Shown in pieces: positions 1 to 6,200 of a stretch of DNA of 11,783 nucleotides (positions are counted from its first letter, which is position 1; every line of letters begins with the position of its first letter). The translations under genes were made by a program, and so were the position numbers. The notes beneath the pieces were generated by a model. It made no database searches. It was not told the DNA's origin and worked only from the letters and a program-made list of their open reading frames with translations. The DNA is from an uncultured cyanobacterium. Lineage in GTDB: Bacteria; Cyanobacteriota; Cyanobacteriia; CACIAM-69d. The stretch spans positions 1 to 11,783 of the forward strand of contig CALCTI010000199.1 in the NCBI GenBank assembly GCA_937894105.1, written 5' to 3'.

Positions 1-1
1 A

Positions 2-415
2 GAGCGCGTTCGCTTCATGCCCTGGCTTAGCCAAGCCCGCCGCAACCACCCAGAAGCTACGCTAACCGGGCTCGTCCCCCCCGACACCCTATGGGTAAAT
101 CCCGGTCGCGCTTGGTTTGATCCCCAATGGCTAACCCAGCCAACCCAGACCGGCGCTCCGCCAACCCTACCCCATGCCTACCTAGCCCTTTACCACGATC
201 AGGGGCTGATTCCAGTGAAGCTAATGGGCTTTGCTCAGGCCGTCAACACCACCACCGGTCTCCCCTTTATTCGCACCTCCCCCGATCACGGCACCGCCTT
301 TGATATCGCCGGACAAGGCATCGCCGACGCCACCAGCATGACCGCCGCCCTCGACTGGGGATTACGCTTAGCTCGTCAGCGCCAACAAAAAGAAAGCCTT
401 GCTGGAACAGTTTAA
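2..415 (+). CDS. pdxA: 4-hydroxythreonine-4-phosphate dehydrogenase PdxA, C-terminal part (5' end outside the window)
   Basis: PdxA oxidises 4-phosphooxy-L-threonine with NAD to an aminoacetone phosphate precursor of pyridoxine, in the cytosolic DXP-dependent vitamin B6 pathway. About 137 codons are visible, open from the window edge in frame 2 (E-R-V-R-F before the first Met at 17), so roughly the last 40 percent of a protein usually near 330-350 aa. The family signatures are clear: LYHDQGLIPVKLMGF followed by QAVNTTTGLPFIRTSPDHG and then TAFDIAGQGIAD. The His in YHDQ and the His in DHGTAFD correspond to two of the three metal-binding histidines known in this family; the third would lie upstream. 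The protein ends at TAA 413-415, next to a short tandem repeat. Identification is firm; the upstream part and its start cannot be seen. Confidence 0.96.
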   Translation, partial: ERVRFMPWLSQARRNHPEATLTGLVPPDTLWVNPGRAWFDPQWLTQPTQTGAPPTLPHAYLALYHDQGLIPVKLMGFAQAVNTTTGLPFIRTSPDHGTAFDIAGQGIADATSMTAALDWGLRLARQRQQKESLAGTV

Positions 416-417
416 AG

Positions 418-443
418 CAGCCTTTTAAAACAGCCTTTTAAAA
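418..443. repeat. 13-bp perfect tandem direct repeat just after pdxA
   Basis: The unit CAGCCTTTTAAAA occurs twice head to tail (418-430 and 431-443) and is followed by a further CAG. A shortened, diverged copy (CAG-TTTAAAG, 408-417) overlaps the pdxA stop codon, so the array seems to have grown from the end of the gene. Slipped-strand duplication is the simplest explanation. No function is evident, and it is not a convincing terminator. Confidence 0.8.
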
Positions 444-915
444 CAGCAAACCCAGGCTATCTCCAGGTGTTACACCCCAGGCAAACGCTAAAAATACAGG
501 TTTCCTGACTCAAGCCTAGTTAATAAAGATATAAACCGTATCTTCAGCTACACTTGCTCTAGATCACGCAGGACGTATTGGCGGCACGTAAATGGGAAAG
601 ATACGGTCTCCATCAAGTTTGGGAAAGCTTGACGCGCATTCTCCTGCCTTTAACGTGATTGCAAGTAAGCTGCGGCCATTGTATAAACGCTGTGGGATGT
701 TTGGACCAGTTGCCTTTGGTACTGGTCCTTTCTGCTTTTTAGGGGCGAGGAAAGGGTGTGTAGGGAATGTTGAAAATTTCTGGCTTTCGATAATACTGGC
801 AAGCTGTTTTTAAAGTTGGTGTTGAACAATTTGACCGTTCTTAGGATTAGAACTTTGAATATTAAAGATTTAAACAATTTATCTTGAAGCTAGGGAAAAG
901 GAACGATTCTCCTAT

Positions 916-931
916 TGTGATCTGGATCATT
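916..931 (+). promoter_or_regulatory. Candidate CRP (SYCRP1-type) binding site
   Basis: TGTGATCTGGATCATT matches the CRP-family pattern TGTGA-N6-TCACA at 8 of the 10 half-site positions: the left half-site is perfect and the right one is TCATT instead of TCACA. The central bases also follow the near-palindromic GATCTGGATC pattern of strong CRP sites. It lies about 120 bases upstream of the pentapeptide-repeat gene, a distance compatible with activation from upstream of a promoter near 960-1000. Cyanobacteria are known to use cAMP-receptor proteins; binding here is inferred. Confidence 0.45.
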
Positions 932-1051
932 AATTTGCCGAGATGCGATCGCACGCTTCAAAAATTCCTGTCATATCTAGTTACACTCCGCCATCACTGC
1001 AAAGCCCTGAACTACTCTGAATAATAGGAGCAGGTTCTTAGTGAGGAGTAT

Positions 1052-1801
1052 ATGAAACGCGCAGCAGGTCAGTTCGCCACAATTTTTTCCAAATCTTCCG
1101 CCACTTTTGCCGTGTTGGCGACGCTAGCCATTAGCGGACTTTCCTCTCCTAGTAATGCTGCCGATCCTGCTGCTTTGCAACAGCTTTTGGAGACACGCTC
1201 CTGCTCCGGATGTGATTTGACCAATGCGGATCTTTCCCGAGCTGATTTGGTCCACGCTGACCTGTCTAGCGCAGACCTATCAGGGGCAAACTTAAATGAA
1301 GCGAAGCTAAACCAAGCCAACCTTATCGGTGCAAACTTAAGCCAGGCTTCTCTCATTGATACTCGTCTTCACGGTGCCGATCTCACAAATGCGAATCTTG
1401 CGGGGGCCGACCTGAGTTTGGCGGGGCTGGTTATTGCAAACTTGCAAGATGCCGATTTGTCCGGGGCGAATCTGCTGGGAGCCAATCTTGACTCAGCTAA
1501 CTTGCACAGGGCGATTTTGGACGGGGCTCGACAGACTATGGCTGGGCTACAGGCGATTAACGTTGAGCAAGGTAGCGGCTATCCCATGGATGTTTTAGGG
1601 ATTAACTTGCGCGATGCCAACCTAAGCGATGCCTCCCTACAGCGTGCCGACCTAAGTGGCTCGGATCTTCATGGAGTTAGCTTAGTTAATGCCGATATGC
1701 GTAATGCTCGGCTAGAGGGGGCAAACCTGTCTCGCATCAACATTGAAAATGCCCAAGTTGAGGGAACTGTTTTGGCCAGGCACATTGTCAAGGACCTTTA
1801 A
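1052..1801 (+). CDS. Secreted pentapeptide-repeat protein
   Basis: The 249-residue product has a Sec-type signal peptide: K2/R3, then a hydrophobic stretch at about 18-30 and a likely cleavage after SNA (residues 34-36), so the mature protein should act in the thylakoid lumen or periplasm. After a short linker with a C51-x-x-C54 pair, A(D/N)LxxA pentapeptide repeats run from about 55 to 160, pause over a non-repeat insert (about 161-184), and resume from 185 to about 238. Such repeats fold into a right-handed quadrilateral beta helix. The CxxC pair just before the first coil is common in cyanobacterial secreted members and could form a disulfide. The start is supported by GAGGAG at 1043-1048, though only three bases before the ATG, and by the signal peptide. 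It stands alone, with a CRP-like site upstream. The biochemical role of this family is mostly unknown, so none is assigned. Confidence 0.9.
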   Translation: MKRAAGQFATIFSKSSATFAVLATLAISGLSSPSNAADPAALQQLLETRSCSGCDLTNADLSRADLVHADLSSADLSGANLNEAKLNQANLIGANLSQASLIDTRLHGADLTNANLAGADLSLAGLVIANLQDADLSGANLLGANLDSANLHRAILDGARQTMAGLQAINVEQGSGYPMDVLGINLRDANLSDASLQRADLSGSDLHGVSLVNADMRNARLEGANLSRINIENAQVEGTVLARHIVKDL

Positions 1802-2111
1802 TTGAGGCTCCTTTCAGCACAGTCACTGGCTGAGGTGAAGGCAGAAAATGGGAGCGCTTGTGATCGCTGGGGAACGAATGCGCAAGTCCCCTTTATATCT
1901 GATTTTATTGTGGCTGTTTTAGAATGTGTCCGTGAAACTGGAGCGTACGGCGCTATACTTATGGGCCGCAGGCGAGTAGGGCGCAAGAGGTGAAAGCGGT
2001 GCTTGTTGTTAAGGAGCACTTGCTTGAAGCAATCAACAGCTTTGGGCGATCGCCGCTTCCGTGCCTCCTTCCACACCATTTTTGATATTAATCACATCTT
2101 CAAGCAATACC
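1802..2111. other. Intergenic region between the pentapeptide-repeat gene and rpmB
   Basis: No convincing gene: the plus-strand frame at 1802-1993 begins directly after the previous stop with a non-ATG codon and resembles nothing known. A HIP1 octamer lies at 2046-2053 and a promoter-like pair of hexamers at 1932-1959. I see no T-tailed terminator hairpin for the upstream gene. Confidence 0.55.
1932..1959 (+). promoter_or_regulatory. Possible sigma-70-type promoter for rpmB
   Basis: The -10-like hexamer TATACT (1954-1959, 5 of 6 to consensus) is preceded at a 16-bp spacing by GTGAAA (1932-1937, 4 of 6 to TTGACA). Transcription from here would give rpmB a leader of about 145 bases. This is a pattern match only; other AT-rich hexamers nearby (1892-1925) could serve instead. 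Confidence 0.25.
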
Positions 2112-2348
2112 ATGTCCCGTAAATGCCAGCTCACCGGAAAAAAAGCTAACAACGGCTTCGCTGTATCCCACTCCCATCGCCGCACTAAGAAGTTGCAGCA
2201 AGTGAACTTGCAAGCGAAGCGTGTCTGGTGGCCCCAAGGCAACCGCTGGGTACGTTTGCGTCTATCTACTACCGCCATTAAAACCTTGAACAACAAAGGA
2301 ATCCAAGCTTTCGCCAAAAGCGCCGGCATTGATTTGAACCAATGCTAA
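2112..2348 (+). CDS. rpmB: Large ribosomal subunit protein bL28
   Basis: This 78-residue basic protein is ribosomal protein L28 of the 50S subunit. It opens MSRKCQLTGKKANNGFAVSH and continues with the SHRRTKKLQQVNLQAKRVWW core, which is nearly diagnostic for cyanobacterial and chloroplast L28. The open frame extends upstream to 2061, but the ATG at 2112 is the right start because the family begins MSR(K/R)C. No clear Shine-Dalgarno sequence precedes it (CAAGCAATAC). Of the four zinc-ligand cysteines found in some L28 proteins, only C5 is seen, plus a C-terminal Cys, so this is the zinc-free form. It is apparently monocistronic, with a terminator hairpin about 135 bases downstream. Confidence 0.97.
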   Translation: MSRKCQLTGKKANNGFAVSHSHRRTKKLQQVNLQAKRVWWPQGNRWVRLRLSTTAIKTLNNKGIQAFAKSAGIDLNQC

Positions 2349-2423
2349 GTTACAGCCGTAGGGGGATTATTAGGTTCGCAAGCGCCAGTGAGCGGGCAGA
2401 TCCTGACAATAGGGTAAAATTTT

Positions 2424-2455
2424 AGAGAAGCACAGAATCAGAGAAGCGTAGAATC
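2424..2455. repeat. 16-bp imperfect tandem repeat downstream of rpmB
   Basis: AGAGAAGCACAGAATC (2424-2439) is followed immediately by AGAGAAGCGTAGAATC (2440-2455), identical at 14 of 16 positions. It lies between the rpmB stop codon and its terminator hairpin, so it would be in the rpmB 3' untranslated region. No function is apparent. Confidence 0.75.
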
Positions 2456-2481
2456 AAAGGCGCTAAAAATAGAGTCTCACA

Positions 2482-2523
2482 CTCCATCTTCTGGGTTGCG
2501 TCCAGAGGATGGAGATTGTTTTT
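2482..2523 (+). terminator. Rho-independent-type terminator, probably for rpmB
   Basis: CTCCATCTTCTGG (2482-2494) pairs with CCAGAGGATGGAG (2502-2514): 13 pairs, one of them G-U, closing a 7-base loop. A T-rich run ATTGTTTTT follows at 2515-2523. It is the first strong hairpin after rpmB in its direction of transcription. Confidence 0.75.
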
Positions 2524-2549
2524 GGGACACATTGAATTGAAAGGACTCA

Positions 2550-2773
2550 TCGAATACCTTGCCCTACACCAAGGGCAGATTAATAGAAACAGAGACGTTC
2601 TAATCTGCTCGGACAGCAGTCAGGACCGCACTGTTGGCTTTGCCAACGCCTAGCGAACTACCCCGCTCAGAATACCTGGTTGTGCCCCTAACTAACGCAA
2701 CTAGGGGCTGTCATCAATTGAATCCCTAAGTCAAGAGCTGTAAGGGTTTCAGCCCCTAGCCTTGTTTGTTTTT
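2550..2773 (+). ncRNA. Candidate structured small RNA or leader between rpmB and hpsA
   Basis: Between two terminator-like hairpins lies a dense row of perfect or near-perfect stems: TGCCCT/AGGGCA (2560-2577), GCAGATTA/TAATCTGC (2575-2582 with 2601-2608), GTTGGC-TTT-GCCAAC (2633-2647), GCCCCTA/TAGGGGC (2684-2690 with 2702-2708), and CTAGGGGCTG/CAGCCCCTAG (2701-2710 with 2750-2759) followed by a T tract. No open frame of note crosses it. I compared it by eye with tRNA, tmRNA, RNase P RNA, SRP RNA, Yfr1 and cobalamin riboswitch signatures and found no match. The left boundary is a guess; the right one is set by the T tract. Existence as a transcript is inferred. Confidence 0.35.
2701..2773 (+). 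terminator. Second terminator, with a competing upstream arm
   Basis: A perfect 10-bp stem (CTAGGGGCTG 2701-2710, CAGCCCCTAG 2750-2759) with a weaker inner stem (AATCCCT against AGGGTTT) is followed by a T-rich tract at 2762-2773 (10 T in 12). The same left arm, TAGGGGC, also pairs perfectly with GCCCCTA at 2684-2690, so the two hairpins exclude each other, as in attenuators. Which form exists is not shown by sequence. Confidence 0.6.
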
Positions 2774-2880
2774 AAAGGGCGCGTACTCCCCACTGCATAA
2801 GGCTTCTGGAGATTAATTGATGACACGCTCTAGCTTATGAGGACGTCAATTTTAACGGTGGCTCGACCGACGTAAGACTG

Positions 2881-2912
2881 TTTTATTGCGCGTAAATTTT
2901 ATTGCGCATAAA
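2881..2912. repeat. 16-bp near-perfect tandem repeat upstream of hpsA
   Basis: TTTTATTGCGCGTAAA (2881-2896) is followed directly by TTTTATTGCGCATAAA (2897-2912), 15 of 16 identical. The core ATTGCGC(G/A)TAA is partly symmetric, so tandem binding sites for a regulator are possible, but simple slippage would give the same pattern. It lies about 325 bases before the hpsA start. Confidence 0.75.
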
Positions 2913-3102
2913 CTTGTAATGTAATTTCCCTATTGCCCATAGCTTTGAAATACCGGTGAGTGTTGGGGTTCAAGGTATTTGTCTAAGAGATATTGATAAA
3001 AATATTCGTGGCTTTACCCTTGAGATGAGTCATCCTCGAAGGGAATGGGTAATCTGAATAATAGAAGTCTATATTGTCCGCCTAGATCCTAATTTGGAAC
3101 CT

Positions 3103-3222
3103 ATGGTTTGGACGAGCGTCAACAAAGTGATGGTGGGTGCAGCCGTCGGATGTTTTTCCGAGGTGGTGCGTCAGAAGCTTCTACTAAGTGCGCCTAACTT
3201 GATTACGGGTCTCACTCTTTAG
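3103..3222 (+). CDS. Possible 39-codon upstream open reading frame before hpsA
   Basis: ATG at 3103 opens a frame of 39 codons ending at TAG 3220-3222, only 12 bases before the hpsA ATG and in the same frame. The peptide (starting MVWTSVNKVMVGAAVGCFSE) is moderately hydrophobic and matches nothing I know. A weak GGAA (3096-3099) precedes the start. It could be a leader peptide translated just before hpsA, a small membrane protein, or a chance frame; its length alone is not significant. Homologous HpsA proteins begin roughly 40-60 residues before the cleavage site, so it is unlikely to be a lost N-terminus of HpsA. Confidence 0.2.
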   Translation: MVWTSVNKVMVGAAVGCFSEVVRQKLLLSAPNLITGLTL

Positions 3223-3234
3223 CAGTGTTGGGTT

Positions 3235-6200
3235 ATGTCTAAGCTACGTCGATTCTATTTGGATTTAATCTATCGGTTGGGGCACTGGTTTGGCCATGCT
3301 CAACAATGGATACGGCAGCGATCGCCCCTTCCCCGGAAAATACGCAGAAGTGCTTTCCGAAGGACCCAAAGCGGCTTTATTTTGCCCACCACGTCATTGC
3401 TCTTGGTTGTGGTTGCATTGACCATCACCGCCGTTTCGTTGCGATCGCTGAATCGCGTTGAGAACGTGGCTGGCGATCGGCAGCAGAAAATTATTTACAA
3501 TGCTGCAACCCCAGCAATTGATCGGGCAAAGTCCAAGCTAGAAAAGCTATTTGCTTCTGATCCACGACGTACGCCCACAGGGGTTCCCCCTGAAGAATAC
3601 CTGTTGAGCTTGATGCTCAATGATGGCGACCTGGTGCCGGACCTGGATGGTAATCCCTACACCCTGCCAGGAGAACAGCGCCTGGACATCAACGGCGATG
3701 GGGACTTGGATAATGCTTGGCAGTATGAAGCCGACACAAACGGAGATGACGTAGACGACTCCGTTATTGCCTATTCCATCACCTTTAAGACACCGGCACC
3801 CACCGGTGGAACATTTGACGCAGCAACGCTTTTTAATCAGTCTCCAGCCTCACTAAAAGCCAGGGCAGACAATCTAGAAGTTCGTTCTGGTCCCCTGCAA
3901 AGCGACAATACGGCTGAAGGATGTAACCTCATTGAACGCTTAGGGGAAGACTTCCTTCCACCTTTAGAAAGCGGATGGTTTCAGGACGCTAGCACCACTG
4001 CCAATTTGAGGAAAAATTTCCAAATTGATGCGGTGGTCGTGCCAAAAACCCAATCTGGAGAGTTTGAAACTAGCGGTGGATTAAACACGATCGCCACCCT
4101 AGAACTTCAGCAAGATAAATTAGCGGCCCGGGGCAACCGATGGGCAGCTTGGTTCCGTAATGATCTAGAGCTATTTCCTGGTCCTGATTTCAACTGGAAT
4201 GGTGCGATGCACACGGAAGGCAGCATCTTTTTTGTTGCCAACAGTTCCAGGCTGACGCTTTATCTGGTGAGCTCTCCCGCATCTTGTTTGTATAGTCTTG
4301 ACGCGTCTCAAATTTCTGCCTCGGGCGAGGGCAGCTTAGCGGGAGCAGAGCCTAAAAACTACAATGGCGATTTTGTCGCCTCATCCCTAACCAATCGATT
4401 TGGTAACTTCCGCCGAGAAGGGTTTGCCTCAATTCACTATCAGCAGGATACGGAAAATACCTCTCGCGGGGCTCCGGTGGTTACGGTGAATAACTTCTCC
4501 GCCGACACGGATTCCGTCAATACAGGCTCTGCCATTAGTGTGGCGATGGATCCGTTGCCCCTATTTACGGAAGATTTATCGACCCGTCGAGATCCTGGAA
4601 ATTTCCGCTCCGGTGAGTGGGCTGAACAAGCTTATGTTCAAGCAGGACGAGCCCAAAATGACTCGTTGCGTAAGCCCTACCTAGATGACTTTTTCCGCGC
4701 GGATAACCGCTATGGTCCTAGGGCCTCCTACGGTGGGGGGGCAGAGGAGACCACTGCATTGCCTGCCGGGACGAAAGTGGGAGAGCCTATTACGGGCACT
4801 TTAGAACTAACTCGAAATGCTAATCCAGCGAGTAATGCTGACTTGGGGCTTGATGGCTATTGGGAGCGACGGGCGATTCAAGAAGGATTGCGGCTAATTG
4901 TTGGTCAGCGTCTGGAGTTAGGTAGTGACTCTGCCAATCCTTTAGGCTACCCCCAAAATACAACTGACTTCGACACATCTCGCCCTCACGCTGCTTTACA
5001 GAGGCGATCCTTACGAGACGTGTTGGGTGCGGTTCAGGGGACGTTGATGTTCCATCACAACTACGAAAACGGTGCTGAACCGGTAGCGGCGATGGCGACG
5101 GTAGCTCACCCTGGTAGCCCTGGTAGCTTGAAAAACGCGCAAACCTTTGAGCAGCCTCCAGAGCCTTTTGCCGTCCGTGACGTGGCCGAACTGCGAAATC
5201 TGTTTGGTGAAGAGTTTGGGAACAGCGGTGATGAGCTGTTGACTGACTTTTTCGAGGGACGAGGCACCAACGGCTGGGAATTTGACGTAGATACCCTCAA
5301 TTCGATGATGCCTGCATCCACTGGGGCAAATACTGCAACGGTGCAGTTTAGCAATGGCGCCTTAAGAGAAGCTGTTGAGAATTTGGCTGCATTGTCTGGT
5401 GATCCTGATGGGGCGTTTCCAGCTCGACAGGAGGCTGGCACGGTTCATCCCTATCCAGAGTTGACTAAGTGGGGGAATTTCTCTGAGTTAAATCGCAGCC
5501 TTTCGGATAGCGTCAATAGTCCGGCGGATCAAAGCAACCAGCAAACTGCTGGCTTGACTATGGGAATGCTGGCTTACAACCTAAGCTATTTGGACGCTTT
5601 GGATTATGGCAATGCTAGTACCCAGACTATTTTGGAAAATCTGGCGGATGAGTTAGGGGCAATTGGCGACAAGACGACTAACTTTGATGGCAGTCTCCCT
5701 GATATTGACGATAGCAACCAAGGGGACCCCAACTTGCCTGATTCTGATGTGGCGGCATGGTCTTTAGACCCTGCTACGCCTGTAGCGGTGCGGTCGGACT
5801 TCTTGAATAATCGGGGCGCTGAGTTCGATAAAGGAAAGGTGGATTTACTGCGTACTGATAAGCAGAGCGATCGCCCCTTCTCCGTTCGGGTTTATCCAGC
5901 GAAGACTTCCGTTACCGGTGGTTCTGCCAATGCCCTGGCGGCTAGTGCCGCTGACGTAAGCAAGTACGTGGAAGTGCAGCTGTCCGATGCTCAACTTACG
6001 CCGGAGCCTAGCCCGCCTTTTTCGGAAGCTGCTCGATGGCAAGATGAGTCGCCTTGGGTGCCACCGGAGGCCTATGTGTTTGCCCTTGGGGAAGCCAATG
6101 GCAATCCGAACGAAAATGGCGTTGATCCCACTGATTTTCAGCGCTGGGCTTGGCTCATTTCTCTGAAAGAGCAGGTGTTGCGTGATCGCAACTTTGGTTT

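Larger units (their letters stand above)
416..1051. other. Intergenic region between pdxA and the pentapeptide-repeat gene
   Basis: No convincing gene is present. Short reading frames on both strands (592-813 plus, 877-650 minus) overlap each other, have no ribosome binding site and encode nothing I recognise. The stretch contains the 13-bp tandem repeat, a small palindrome GGTGTTACACC (466-476), an imperfect operator-like inverted repeat GTTCT-N7-AGAAC (837-853), a CRP-like site (916-931) and a HIP1 octamer (945-952). The right-hand 150 bases are probably the control region of the downstream gene. Confidence 0.6.
2349..3234. other. Structured 886-base intergenic region between rpmB and hpsA
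   Basis: No large reading frame, tRNA or rRNA is seen. In order it holds: a 16-bp tandem repeat (2424-2455), a terminator hairpin (2482-2523), a run of stem-loops (2560-2608, 2633-2647, 2684-2708, 2701-2759) ending in a second T-tailed terminator, another 16-bp tandem repeat (2881-2912), hairpins at 2948-2980 (AAATACC/GGTATTT) and 3017-3043 (CCCTTGAG paired with CTC-g-AAGGG), an AT-rich -10-like TATATT (3070-3075), and a 39-codon open frame directly before hpsA. It could combine a free-standing small RNA with a long regulated hpsA leader. Confidence 0.6.

Noticed and set aside
592..813. 73-codon plus-strand frame between pdxA and the pentapeptide gene, overlapped by a 75-codon minus-strand frame (877-650)
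   Set aside because: No ribosome site, no recognisable family, unusual residue make-up, and each lies in the shadow of the other; most likely non-coding.
822..865. TTGAAC/TTGACC and TAGGAT/TATTAA hexamers as a promoter for the pentapeptide gene
   Set aside because: Spacings are 14 or 23 bases and do not fit a sigma-70 promoter.
1802..1993. 63-codon frame directly after the pentapeptide-repeat gene
   Set aside because: It has a non-ATG start abutting the previous stop and a low-quality peptide with no known motif. It overlaps the probable rpmB promoter.
2610..2650. Partial resemblance to the SRP RNA loop (AGTCAGGACCG)
   Set aside because: The conserved GGAAGGNAGCA that must follow is absent; the next bases form a simple GTTGGC/GCCAAC hairpin.
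2700..2760. tRNA-like layout (7-bp stem, TTGAATCCC resembling a T-arm)
   Set aside because: It is only about 57 bases between the stem arms, lacks the TTC of the T-loop, and has no anticodon arm or CCA; it fits a terminator hairpin better.
3046..3075. Promoter for hpsA with -10 TATATT (3070-3075)
   Set aside because: The -10 is good but no acceptable -35 lies 16-18 bases upstream, and the area is occupied by a hairpin; left as a remark, not a feature.
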